From Ailanthus altissimus (Eukaryota > Streptophyta > Magnoliopsida > Sapindales > Simaroubaceae): a stretch of DNA of 64,000 nucleotides. The notes beneath the pieces were generated by a model that saw nothing but the letters and a program-made list of their open reading frames with translations, searched no databases and was not told the DNA's origin. Within the stretch, counting starts at the first letter, position 1. Each line of letters opens with the position of its first letter. Location: the NCBI GenBank assembly GCA_946807835.1, contig OX327706.1, positions 24,107,001 to 24,171,000 on the forward strand, read 5' to 3'. Made by a program: the position numbers and the translations under genes. Shown here piece by piece: positions 12,804-23,880 of the stretch.

Positions 12804-13894
12804 TGAAAATTAATAAAGATAGGATAGGCAACCCAAAAGGATGGTGAATTGAGTATTTAAAAATTAATGCACTAATATAAATAATTTATACAATTATTAA
12901 AATATAAATAAATTTAATAATAAATAATTGCAATAAGTAATAGAGTAAAGGATAGAGAGAATGATACCCAGATGTTTACGTGGTTTAGTACTCCACACGG
13001 CCTACGTCCACACTCTAACTCCCCTTGAGAATTTCATTAGCTTGTCTTAAACTAAGGCAAAAAATTAATACACTTAACTTTCAAGGTGTTAAGAAACCTT
13101 TACAATAAATTAGTTTCTAAGGTATCAGTTAAACTCTTACAATAAAATAGTAACAACTTTCCTTTCAAAGTGTTTCTTATAAACACTTGACTTACAACAA
13201 AAGAGTAACCACTTTCTTCATAATTATAACAAAAGAGTAGTCACTCTCTTCATAAAGTGTTTTTCATAAACACTTGAATAAAATCAACACAAGAATTGAT
13301 AAATAAAATAATTTAAACTCTAAAATGAGTAAATATAAAGATGTAGGATAATGAAGCTCTTAGTTTCGATAAATAACGTTTTTTTTTCCTCTTCTCTCTT
13401 TTTTTTGAGTTTTAAATGAGTGAGATATTTATAAGAAATAAAAATTAGCTGTTGCTATAGTAACTCTCCCAGTGCTACAGTGACTTTGACCGTTGTTACA
13501 GTGAATTATAGTGACTTGATTGTTATATAGTAATTCATTTATTGCTATGGTGCCCATTACAGTGCCATCGTCAAAGTTTTGATATTTTGCATTTTAGTCT
13601 ATTTTTTGAAAAATTTAAAATTTTGCACTTTAGTCTAACTTTAGTACGCTTGAAATATTTTGCAATAACTTATTGTAAATAACTCCAAATTTACTTTCGT
13701 AAAATTTTTTGAAAACTTGACGCAATTATCTTCCAAATATCATCAAGTTTGTGCATATTTTGTGTCATGCAGTATCAGTATATTTTTAAATGTGCCCTCT
13801 ATTTTATTTGCTACTAATTACCTCACTTATACAATGTCTAAACATGAGATTTATTATCATCAAAACATCAATATGCATGACTAGAAAGTCAACA
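12804..13894 (-). repeat. Element X 5' LTR
   Basis: 1091-bp copy matching 7565-10692 once the solo LTR is removed. Minus reading starts TGTTGACTTTCTAGTC. Its right edge meets the CTCTT target duplication (13895-13899). It contains repeated CTATAGTG/CTACAGTG words at about 13455-13565, shared with the other LTR (10230-10340). Confidence 0.8.
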
Positions 13895-13899
13895 CTCTT

Positions 13900-14460
13900 G
13901 TTGGTTAGTAAAATCTTCAAATTCTTTAATGATGTCCATGAGAATTTTTAATAATCCTTTATGTCATTGTTGATCTAAAATGACCAAGTTGATTGTGCCA
14001 AAACATAAAAAGTTCTTGGAACTTTTAGCTTTTTGTTCACGGTTGCGTAACTCTCGAATACTCAAATTGTCATATAAACCATATGAGAAAGTATGAATAA
14101 TATAAGCCATATAAGAAAGCATGAAGCTTTTTCAACGTTCGCTTCTGGCCAAATATTTTAGAAGTAATGTAAAGATATTCTACATTCTTCTCATTTGCAA
14201 TCTCTATATGAAAACTATTATGGCAAATATTTTTGAAGCTAAGCATGGATCTTCTTAATCTGTGTGAATACAAAGCGTCATAGAAGTGTAATTTTGTATC
14301 ATTTATTAATAAGATCATAACTCTTCTAAAACCTTCAGTTAAGTCTAGAGTTTGATGTAGAATTCACCTTCATTTCAACTAAAATAAAATTTGATAAATA
14401 CTTATTATCTCGAAGAATTGCATGTGTTGTCGCATTATCTGTCAAACACATATTTCTTTG
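13900..14460 (-). pseudogene. Copia-1 protease, pre-integrase and integrase zinc-finger relic
   Basis: This is the 5' continuation of copia-1, right of element X. Read leftward: NATTHAIL near 14440-14400 is the protease region (usual SATTH). 14318-14070 is open and matches the pre-integrase segment (ALYSHRLRRSMLSFKNI, then NEKNVEYLYITS). 13990-13900 matches the linker with KNSHGHH (usual ENSHGHPLK). The reading then stops at the CTCTT duplication and is taken up again at 7559. The gag and 5' LTR of copia-1 were not recognised further right. Confidence 0.8.
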
Positions 14461-14501
14461 TCTTTTTTGAGAGCATGTAACTCATTAAATTTATATCTTT
14501 C

Positions 14502-14503
<2 letters not shown>

Positions 14504-14538
<35 letters not shown>
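14504..14538. repeat. (TA)n microsatellite
   Basis: An uninterrupted TA run of about 17 units in AT-rich DNA; a likely length polymorphism. Confidence 0.9.
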
Positions 14539-14541
<3 letters not shown>

Positions 14542-15538
14542 TATCAAGATAACAATATATTTTTATTATAAAAACATGCGAAAAAGAATAATAATTAAAA
14601 CTTAAAATTTTTTTGATTGTCGGGTGTCTCACTAAATGAGCGGAAAATAATTTTTGTGTAAGAACAAGTTTTACGACACACTTTGCTTTTATTTTTATAC
14701 AAGTTTTTTGTTACTTTATTCTTGATTATATTTCCTTGCATTCTAAGAGTTTTTTTTAGAAAAATATTATTATTGATTTAAGATTACTCTTCAAATACTT
14801 CGTAGATAAGTAAATTGAGACTTTTTTTATTTATAATTAATCAATTTATACAATTCAGTCCAGGTACTGCCATGACGTGCTACTTGCTTCTTAATTGTTA
14901 ACGTGCATTTCAATTGTTGTTATTGTGTCAATCTTTTAGCCATGTGTTGTTGTTGGTTAATGGACTTGTCAGTTATTAGACTTCAACTTATTATAGTTAT
15001 GGTGTTAGACTTTGATTTTTGTTTTGGACTGTCGGTAATTGGTAATTGATTTAGTTATTTAAGTTGTTAATTAGTCATTCTTTATTAACAGTGGCTTATT
15101 GCAAAATAAAACTGTTTAAAAGATATAAAAATAATCAAAATTAATAGATTATTGGACTTCTATAAGTGATTGTATTGTTTTTTTAATTAAAAAAATAGGT
15201 TTAAGAGGCCCAAAAAATTTTGATTAAGCCGAAAAAATTACCCCTTAAAAGGCCCAAAATCAGCCGGCCGAAATCAATGAACAGAGTTTGCTCCTTCGTC
15301 GATTTAAATTTGACCAATTCGATTCAAAAACCAAAGCCAGTTTTTATTTTCTTTTTAAAATTTGATCGATTCAATTCAAAAAAAACAAATTTGAATCCAA
15401 CTAAATTTATTTACGAATAATGATATATTTTTTTAATTGATATTTAAATAATTATTACGTGATAAAATAGTATAAATTTTAAAATTATTTATTATATTAC
15501 TTTATTATTTAATAATTATTTAATATATTATTTAAAAT
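14539..15538. other. AT-rich spacer between copia-1 and copia-2
   Basis: No gene or recognisable element domain. It may include the lost gag end of copia-1. Around 15.29-15.40 kb there is CAATTCGATTCAAAAA-type sequence like the GGTTCGATT repeats at 39-40.6 kb. Confidence 0.4.
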
Positions 15539-15879
15539 TGTTAAAAAATTAAGTAGTGATGTAGGGTCGCAGTTAAAGCGAGATTAAAAAAATAATAAAA
15601 ATAAAAATAAAATAAAATACAAGAGTTTAAATAGTTCGACTTTTGGTCTACATATATAAATGAAAATAAAAGAATTTTTTACTACTATAAATAGAGAATA
15701 CAAGTATTGTAGTATTTTAACTTTACAATTCAAAATTTCAATACACTCAATTTTCTCAAATTACTCAAAAAAAATTCTCTTTAAAATAAAATAAAAAAAT
15801 AAAATGTTAAACTCTCCCTTTTAATATATGAACAGTCTTAAATTATTATATAATTGGTATATAATGATAATTATTAACA
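15539..15879 (-). repeat. Copia-2 left (3') LTR
   Basis: Matches 24787-25132 from TGTTA through AGGGTCGCAGTTAAAGCG, TAGTATTTTA and AAACTCTCCCTTTTA. The last 40 bases diverge but still end in AACA at 15879. To its right the minus reading shows TTTTAGGTTGGAGAAT, a polypurine-like tract (15880-15896). At 341 bp against 346 bp it is similar in length to its partner but clearly older or from a different copy. Confidence 0.75.
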
Positions 15880-15896
15880 ATTCTCCAACCTAAAAA

Positions 15897-16989
15897 TTTG
15901 ATTGAGAATCAATCAAATTTAATATCGCAATAAAAAAATTCATTGGACTTTAGTTAAATATCAACTTTTAAATAAAAGTAGTTTGCATTAAAAGTAAAAC
16001 TTTTTATTAAACGCAACTTTCTACTAAAAGTAAAACATTGGCATTCGCATTTCTTTTGTGTTGAGTCACTCACAATGAATAAAGTAGGCAGCTCTTCATA
16101 GACAACAAATTAGTTTTAAAAGGGAATCTTTGTTGGCCGTTGCCCTCTCGTTGAACTGAACTTTTAATTATTGTTCTCTATCAAATGAAATGTCATCTAA
16201 AATATGAAAATAATTTTATGATTTTGATGATGCTAATGGTGGCTTTAATGGACAATAGTCACCGGCGGCAAATTACGGCGATAGGACAACTGTGTCTGTG
16301 AGTGGTGGTTGGTTTTTACTCTTAATGAATTAAAACAACAATAAATTCATAATGTGATATTGAAAATATTAATAAATAATCACAAATTCGAAATGCAAGA
16401 CCCATCCCCATCAATGGTTTTTTTTTTTAAAGTGTGAAGAGCATTTATCTTGCAAAATAATGGTCTCTTTCTAATTAAACTTTTTTGGCACCAAACATTA
16501 TGCAAAAAGTTAAAAAATAAGAGAGTGCAGTTCATGCTACCAAATATGACCTCAAGGTGTGCTTGACTTCACGCATTGTACTATATTAATTCATAGGCTG
16601 CATAAAATGGAGTTGTCCTATATTTTGGAACAAAATGATGGAGGATTGTATTTTACACAAATTTAAAATAATATAGAATACTCATGGCGAAGGTAGGGTA
16701 GGGTTTAGAGTAAATTCGACAATCTTTTGTTTGTAACAATTTATTATAGTAAAATATTAAAAATTATTTACAAAAGGTGATTCTTATTATTAAAAGTTGA
16801 AGTGATATTGTTTTAATCTATTATAAAATTTTAATAAAATCTCTTTTAGCCTAATTTTCTAAATATATATTTGATGAAAGGCTTGAAAGCATAACTAAAA
16901 AAGTTTTTTGTAATATTCATATTTTTAAGAATAATTTAATAAGTTTGAAAGACCGTTTTGATCAACAAACACAATATCCACTTCTCTTT
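15897..16989. other. AT-rich DNA inside copia-2, no gene seen
   Basis: No recognisable domain. It lies between the copia-2 polypurine-like tract and the caulimovirid relic, and may be a decayed part of either. Confidence 0.4.
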
Positions 16990-17990
16990 GGTATCACAAC
17001 TCTTTTTTATTTTAAGCATAAATATATTATCTATTGATTTATCTAGGTTATATTACTATTTTTTTGTTTAGTGAATAAGTAAAAATTATCTTCTAATTTT
17101 GTTATTCTATTTTCTAATTTGTCTATATTAAATTTTTTATTATAATATTAGCTTGAGTTTGTTGTATATTATTACTTTTCTGTAAAGAATTGGTTAGTAC
17201 TAAATCCTATGGGTGTAAGAGACTTTTCTGCTTCACTATAACTATAAAAACCTTTAAATAAGAGGTCTTGAAATCTATCAATTTGATAAGTCGAATAAAT
17301 TTCAATTTTTCTTCCTTTAAAAATTACATAATAAGAAAATCTGTTCTTTTCTGCAAAAAAAAAAAAACTTAACGCATTTATGAATCTATAATACATTTTT
17401 TATTTTCTTAAAAAAAATCATTTTATTTTCTTTAAAAAAATCAAATACTATTTAATAAAGCTTTTTGTTCTTCACTAAGACTATACTTAATTTGTATTAA
17501 AGGGTCATTTTTTTTTTTGCTATTTTTTGTTTAAATAATTCTATTTTACTTTTAGGAAATACTATTATATTATGATTAAAATAATCTAATATTTTATTAA
17601 TATGCGTGAATTTATTTTAACTATATACAAGAACATCATCAATATAGATTATGTAAAATTTTGAAAATAGCTTTAATACCCTTTCCATTCTTTCTTTAAA
17701 TCCTTGTGGGACTTTTTTTTTTTCAAAAGGGATTATTAACCATTCAAAATGTCCTTCTAAACAACTAAAAGCTGTCTAAGGAATATATTACTTTTTCGCA
17801 TAATGAGATAAATATCTATGTTAAGTTTTCTTATTAGATTCATTGCTTTTCATTAGTACTTTTGGTCCTAAAATTTCTTTAATACTTAAAGTTTTGCTTA
17901 TTATCGATTTTTCTATATTTCTGATTCTATTAATTAGCTTGTCAAGTTCTCTATCTATATCATATTTAAAGAAAAAAAAACTTATTCACA
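16990..17990 (-). pseudogene. Endogenous caulimovirid (pararetrovirus) relic: RT piece and viroplasmin-like domain
   Basis: Minus reading. 17990-17830 holds a short stretch that fits the region before the RT core. About 17780-17600 has GHFEWLIIPF and then YIIYIDDVLVYS, the caulimovirid/Ty3-type RT core with an intact YIDD, and an in-frame stop lies just before it. The RT then breaks off after FPKSKIELFKQKI. 17396-17172 holds YYVIFKGRKIEIYSTY and KGFYSYSEAEKSL, which fit the viroplasmin (Cauli_VI / RNase HI N-terminal) fold. A Lys/Glu coiled-coil-like stretch follows near 17130-17060. RNase H and most of the polyprotein are missing, and there are several stops. It is an incomplete, inactive fossil. 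The genus cannot be told from this. Confidence 0.6.
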
Positions 17991-18019
17991 TATTAATAAT
18001 AACACTTTTATTACGTGTT

Positions 18020-18115
18020 TAAATGATCCAGTGTAAAGGACATGCAGTGTTTTTCTTCACTAAAATGGAGGTCTCAAGTTCGATTCTCTTCTCTCTAAAT
18101 AAATAATAATAATAA
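18020..18115 (+). repeat. Possible tRNA-derived SINE fragment
   Basis: GTTCGATTC at 18078-18086 matches a Pol III B box. TGATCCAGTGTAAAGG about 50 bases upstream is a weak A-box candidate. A (AAT)n tail follows at 18100-18120. No target duplication was fixed, so confidence is low. Confidence 0.3.
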
Positions 18116-18429
18116 TAAAAATAAAACTTGTATATCAAGAATGTAAAATAATGTAATAAAAATACAATTTGGTTCTAATAAAATATTATTGTCCTTATTT
18201 AAATATTAATATAAAATATTTCAAATTTAATACAAATTTTTTTTTCTATAATTGATAAAAATAATATTAAACCATTTAAATGAAAATATAATTTATTCAA
18301 ATAATTATATAAAAAATTAAAAGTTCAAATCCTTTACAAATTTATTTCACTTTTTTGTTTTTTTTTTTGAATTAATACAAAATAAAATTCAATATTATAA
18401 ATAAAATACAAAATTATTATAATAAAATA

Positions 18430-18993
18430 TTATTATCTTTAATGAAAGAGTAATCATTCTTTTTTCTTCGCCAAAGTCATATTTTTTACGTATCTGCTAA
18501 ATCATATAAGGATCTGCACCATTCAAATTTATTGGTATTGGTGGGCTTGATCAATACATTTATTAGGTTATCATCTATATAAATTTTTTTCATATCCACA
18601 CTTCCATCTTCTACCACTTCTCGAACAAAGTGATATTGAACATCTATGTGCTTCGTTTTTGAATGAAAAGCTGGATTCCTTACAATGTGTAAGGCACTCT
18701 GACTGTCACAAAACAATTGAACTTTCTCTTGCTTATGCCTGAGCTCCTCCAGTAATCTTTGTATCCAAATTGCTTCTTTGCAAGCTTATGTAGTTGCCAT
18801 GTATTCTGCTTCTGTAATAGATAATGCCACAACAGGTTGCAGTTTTGAAACCCAGTTTACAGCTCCTCCTACAAGTTTAAACACATAACCAATAGTGAAT
18901 TTTCTTTTATCAAAGTCTCCTACAAAATCTGAATCCACATAGCCCTTAACAATAAAATCTGATTTTTCGTAACATAAAGCAACATCTGAGGTA
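18430..18993 (-). pseudogene. Copia-2 RNase H relic
   Basis: Read leftward from the solo LTR B target copy: TSDVALCYEKSDF, then the GYVDSDF-type RNase H start. 18716-18486 is open with FCDSQSALHIVRNPAFHSKT and KHIDVQYHFVREVV, the copia RNase H core ending. The frame breaks between the parts and the upstream half lies beyond the solo LTR. Confidence 0.85.
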
Positions 18994-18998
18994 CCTTT

Positions 18999-21210
18999 TG
19001 TTGGAGTTGGTGCTCACGTGCCATTCCAATATTGTATGAATATTAATTGTTAATATTTATACAATAAACATTTCGAATAAAGATTGTTAATATCATATTA
19101 ATATGGTAAAATGCTTGTAACATTACAGACATTGTTTGATCTGAAATAGTTCAGATCTGGTTTAAAGGAGTTTAGACCAGAACTAATAGTTATCAAAGCT
19201 GAGAGTTATAAATGCTAATAGTTAGCACTGTTAATAGTTATCAGTTTATAAGAGTCAGCGATGTCTAAAGAGTTAGAACTTTGTCTATAATGAGACAAAG
19301 ACCTGAGAGTATACTTATAATGATATAGTTGCAAAGAGTTGCAATAGGTGCTAAGAAATATCATTATATAAGTGTGTCTCAAATATAATGTTCCTGATCT
19401 ATGATCACCAATGCGGGTCTGTCAGTGAATTCACAATATATAGATTAGTGTATATCTATATCTGACTAGTTCAGATGGTTGTTCTTAGCTGACCATGAGC
19501 TTAGAGCTTGTATAGACATGCGGGTATCCAGTCAGGACTGGATACTGAACAGACTTAAGAGGATCCCAATAGATATCCTATGAAACCGTCAAAGGAAGGT
19601 CCTCTCGAGTTGAGTGGTAATCGTGGTCCTTTGACCTGAGCGCCACGGTGGTCTTGTGAGTGATCCATCATGCTTTGGTTCCACATATGTCAGAGACCTT
19701 TCATGGTCTGACCGCTATGTGTCGCTGGGTATGGTCCGATGCTCGTGGAGTTCGGTGTGCGTAGATACGGGATCCATCAGCTTACGTAGGTAAGTTGTAT
19801 ATCCGATGCTCCGAGATTGTATTTCATAAAGTCTTGTGGCCACAAGCATAAACTCAGGAAAAGAGTTTCCCACAGGGTTAAACAATATAGCAAAAATGTT
19901 TGCGTATATTGTTTATCGAGATACGAATCTGGAGATAAGATTATTGGATGAGCAAATGGGGATTTGATGGTGCTGATCTATATCCCCGCACATCCAGGGT
20001 ATAAATGATGGAAGGATTATATGTATACGTTATGACCTCAACTTGTATGGTCTGACACGCTGATTTGTAATATTCGTAACGTGTGCGTGGGGCATCGATT
20101 ACGGATTAATGGAATAGTTCCATTTGACAAATCGGGTGTAGACCTAGAGAGTCCCAATATGAAATGTACTCTTTGAGCACTTGGGCAGTGTACCGTATTG
20201 AATTGTTCAATACAGTATAATTTAGCAATTACTAAGGTTACGTTAACTAAAGTATATGGTTAAATGGTGGGACCCACTTTAGGTTAACTTGGTAACCGAG
20301 TAAGGATATAAAAGTAATTTCACTTTATGATTATTTAATTGTTAAATAATTAAAATAAATATTTATTTGTTTAATTGTTAAATAAATGATTTAACTTAAC
20401 TAAGGTTAAAAGTTAACCATAAGGTTAAGTTAGTTAACTTTACTTAATGGTTAAGTAAAGGTTAACCTAACCATGGTTAAGTTAGTTAACTATGGTTAAA
20501 TTAATTAAATATTTATTAACTTAAAGGTTAAGTTAAAGTAATCTAACTATGGTTAAATGTTAACTAAGGTTAGGTTAAGCCAAATGAAATGCAAATGAAA
20601 TTCAAATTAGTTTGAAATTTATGCATTAGTATATAAAGTGAAATGAAATTGAAAATCATTCATCTTTTGAAATTGTTTTTAGTTTATAGGTTTTGCATTT
20701 TTGAGAGCCATTACAATTTGAGAAATTGGAATTCTTTGTTTTGTGTTTTAAGTGTTAGAACAACAAAACAAATTGAATTAATGGTTACTAAATGTAATAA
20801 CTAAAAACAAGATTTGTTTTATTTATTCAAGAGTTGAATAAAAGGAAAAACAAATTTGATTAAGTTAAATTGTTTAACTTTGAAAAATGTTTAAGAGTTA
20901 AACACATATGCTGGATTAAGATGCTGCCATTCTAGACAATCAAACCCACCCTTGTTGATTGCTAGAATTGATCAAAGATTCATTTCATGGTGGACTTCAA
21001 AGAAAATTAATCCAAAGGCTTCATTGGTGATATTTCTCAATTTCGAATTTTAATTTAATCAAATGTTATTTTCTGTGTTCATTATATTTAATCTTCCGCT
21101 GTGCACATGTATGTATGAGATATGTATATTGTTTGTATGATGAACACAACCCACATGCAAGAACCCTAAGTTTTATTTGTACTACACCACCCCCCAAATA
21201 TAACCCAACA
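18999..21210 (+). mobile_element. Solo LTR B (2212 bp) inside copia-2
   Basis: Starts TGTTGGAGTTGGTGCTCACG and ends ATAACCCAACA, with an exact 5-bp duplication CCTTT at 18994-18998 and 21211-21215. Removing it rejoins copia-2 coding sequence (..YIKG / TSDVALCY..). It is the same family as 7744-9783 but in plus orientation. It holds a TTAAC/GGTTAA-rich stretch at about 20390-20580. No gag or pol. The plus-strand open frame 21115-21600 crosses its end and is spurious. Confidence 0.85.
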
Positions 21211-21215
21211 CCTTT

Positions 21216-22400
21216 AATGTATCTAAGGATCCTTCTGACAAAACCTCAATGTTCTTTATCAGGATTCGTCATGTATCTACTAACTGCTCCTACTGCTTGT
21301 GCAATGTCTGGTCTGGTACAAATTATGGCGAACATTAAACTTCCCACTGCTGATGCATACGGTACTCAAGACATCTCATTCCTCTCTGCTTCTTTGTTAG
21401 GACACATCTTAGAGGATAATTTGAAATTAACAGGGAGTGAGGTACTAATTGGCTTACAATCTTGCATGTTAAAGCGCTACAAATTTTTTTTAATTAGTTC
21501 TTCTGAAAAAGCCAAATCTTCCTGTTATTTCTGTCTCGGTGAATTTGCATCCCTAGAATCTTGTTTGCTGGTCCCAAGTCCTTCATATCAAATTTTCTAG
21601 CCAACTATGCCTTCAATTCTTGGACTTGATCTTTGTTGGGGCCTACACCAACATGTTATCCACGTACAACAGTAAAATAATAAAATTATTATTATCTTCA
21701 AACCTTTGTAGTATGTACAATGGTCTAAACTAAGTCTGTTGTATCCAAGGCTGATGATATAGGAATCAAATCTCTTGTACCAATATCTCGGCGCTGTTTG
21801 AGACCGTACAGAGATTTGTTCAACCTGTAAATCAAGTTCTCTTTTCCTTCTTCTTTGAAACCTTCTGGTTGGAGCATATAAATTTATTCTTCAAGTTCTC
21901 CATGAAGAAAAACTGTCTTCACATCTAGTTGTAAGTCAAATATAGCACATATTGCCAGAACTATTCTGACTATCGTGAGTCAAACCATAGGGGATATCTC
22001 ATTAAAGTCAATACATTCTTTCTGAGCATAACCTTTCACCACAAATCTCACACGATACCACTCTACTTGGTTATTGTCATCCCGTTTGATCTTATAGATC
22101 CATTTATTACCAATGGCTTTTCTTCCACGTGGTAGTGCAACCAACTCCCATGTTTTGTTCTTATATAAGGCTTCAATTTCTTCTTGCATTGTATTCATCC
22201 ATAAAGAACACATCTTGACTTTTATAAGCCTCCTGAAAAGTTGTTGCCTCTCCATCCTCAGTTAGAAAGCAATATGCAACATGAGCCTCCATGACATACT
22301 CCGAGTGCCATATTGGTGGTCGTCTCTCACGAGTTGATCGACGATCATCTGTAGACTCAGACTTTACTGATTCTTGTTCTTCGTGCTCTGGTGCTACTTC
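21216..22400 (-). pseudogene. Copia-2 reverse transcriptase relic
   Basis: Minus reading. 22255-21980 is open with NTMQEEIEALYKNKTWELV, GRKAIGNKWIYKIKRD and VVKGYAQKE, the start of copia RT. After a frame break, LLLYVDNML lies at about 21649-21670; the catalytic YVDD reads YVDN, so one catalytic Asp is lost. 21500-21216 holds the connection region up to the solo LTR. The RT copies element RNA into cDNA; this copy is dead. Confidence 0.9.
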
Positions 22401-23880
22401 AGAAGAATCTAAATCTTCTTATACTTGATTGTTTTCCATTTGTATCGTTGTAGTCTCTGGACTTTCCTTCACTGTGCTATTATCTTCATCATTCCTTTTT
22501 AATTTATCTTTTGCAAATATCACATCTCTGTTGATGACGACCTTGTGGGTAGTGGGATCCCACAGGTGATACCCCTTGACTCCATCAACATATCCCAAGA
22601 AAATGTATTTTCTAGATTTTAGATTCAATTTCGTTGTTTCTTGGGGATTGTACATCACGTACACAGGACTTCCAAATGTATGAAGGCGAGAATAATCAAC
22701 TGGTTTTTCAATCCACATCTCCATCGGTGTCTTTAACTCGATTGCTGTTAATGGTGACCGATTTACCACATAACAGACGGTTTTGACTGCTTCTGCCCAA
22801 AATGTTTTGACTAAACCTGCAGTTCTCAGCATAGCTCTTGTTCTCTCCAATAAAGTTCTGTTCATCCACTATGCTACTCCATTCTGTTGAGGGGTGTAAG
22901 CTATGCTGAATTACCGCTTGATGCCTTCCTGTTGACAGAATGCAATAAAATCATCACCAGTATATTCTCTTCTATTATCTGTCCTTAAATACTTGATCTT
23001 CTTTTCTGATTCAAGTTCTACACGCGCTCTGAATATTCTAAAAGCTTCAAACACACATGACTTCCTCTTGATTGGATACACCTAACATCTCTTAGAGTAA
23101 TCATTCATGAATGATACAAAATATCTCGCTCCCCCTAAAGACATCATCGGTGCTTGCCAAATATCAAAGTGGATCAATTCTATAATTTCTTTACTTCTAG
23201 AACTGGATGTGTTAAACTTTAATCTGTGCTACTTACTTGTGACATAGTACTCACAGAAAGGTAAATGAGCCGATTTGAGCCTAAGAAGCAAATTTTGATC
23301 AGAGAGAATCTTTAAATCTCGTTCTAACATATGACCCAATTTATGATGCCACATTATCGTTGACTCTTTTGTTGAACTAGTTGATACAATAGATGCATCT
23401 CCTTCCTGCAGTATTTCTCGATTAAGCATGTACAAATTTGCAACAATCTTTTCTGCCTTTATTACTACAAGCGCGTCTTTGAGAATTTTTATGGTCATAT
23501 TTTCAATTTGGGTCTTATACCCAGTGTAATCTAATTGTCCCAATGACAAAAGATTCCTCTTGAGTCCTTTTACATGTCACACCTCTTAGATAATACGAAT
23601 AGTACCATCATACATCTTCATCTTGATGAATCCTATTCCAGCGATTTCTAAAGCATGATCGTTCTCCATATATACAGATCCTTCAGATGTAGGTTCATAT
23701 TGATAGAATCCTTCTCTTTTAGAGGTCATGTACTATGTAACTCCAGAATCCATGAGCCATACATTAGAAAATCATTTTCTACTTTCAACAACTGTTGCTA
23801 CCTCACTGTATATAGTTTCACCATCATCTGAGGTGCTTACAATATTCCCTTAAAGTTTGTCCTCTGCACTTTTCTTCAAT
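22401..23880 (-). pseudogene. Copia-2 protease / pre-integrase / integrase relic
   Basis: Minus reading. The protease lies near 23800-23700, with WLMDSG-type sequence broken by stops. 23549-23229 holds the pre-integrase part with MWHHKLGHMLERDLKIL, the zinc-binding HHCC start. The integrase core runs 23200-22870 with breaks. 22865-22419 is open with MNRTLLERTRAMLRTAGLVK, WAEAVKTVCYVVNRSP and KSRKYIFLGY, the classic copia integrase C-terminal region. Not functional because the frame is interrupted several times. Confidence 0.9.

Larger units (their letters stand above)
7565..13894 (-). mobile_element. Element X: non-autonomous, gag-only copia-type LTR element inserted into copia-1
   Basis: Two long direct repeats (LTRs) flank about 2.1 kb of internal DNA. 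The ends are TG..CA in plus reading (TGAAAAATT at 7565, GTCAACA ending 13894). The element is flanked by an exact 5-bp target duplication, CTCTT, at 7560-7564 and 13895-13899. Copia-1 integrase sequence stops at the left duplication and resumes at the right one. The only coding relic inside is gag with a zinc knuckle; there is no integrase or RT. The element must therefore have moved using another element's enzymes, or lost its own pol. A degenerate primer-binding site sits at the inner edge of the right LTR. The left LTR is interrupted by a 2.0-kb solo LTR. Confidence 0.85.

Noticed and set aside
21115..21600. 161-codon plus-strand open frame
   Set aside because: It starts in solo LTR B and runs antisense through copia-2 reverse transcriptase; no protein identity of its own.
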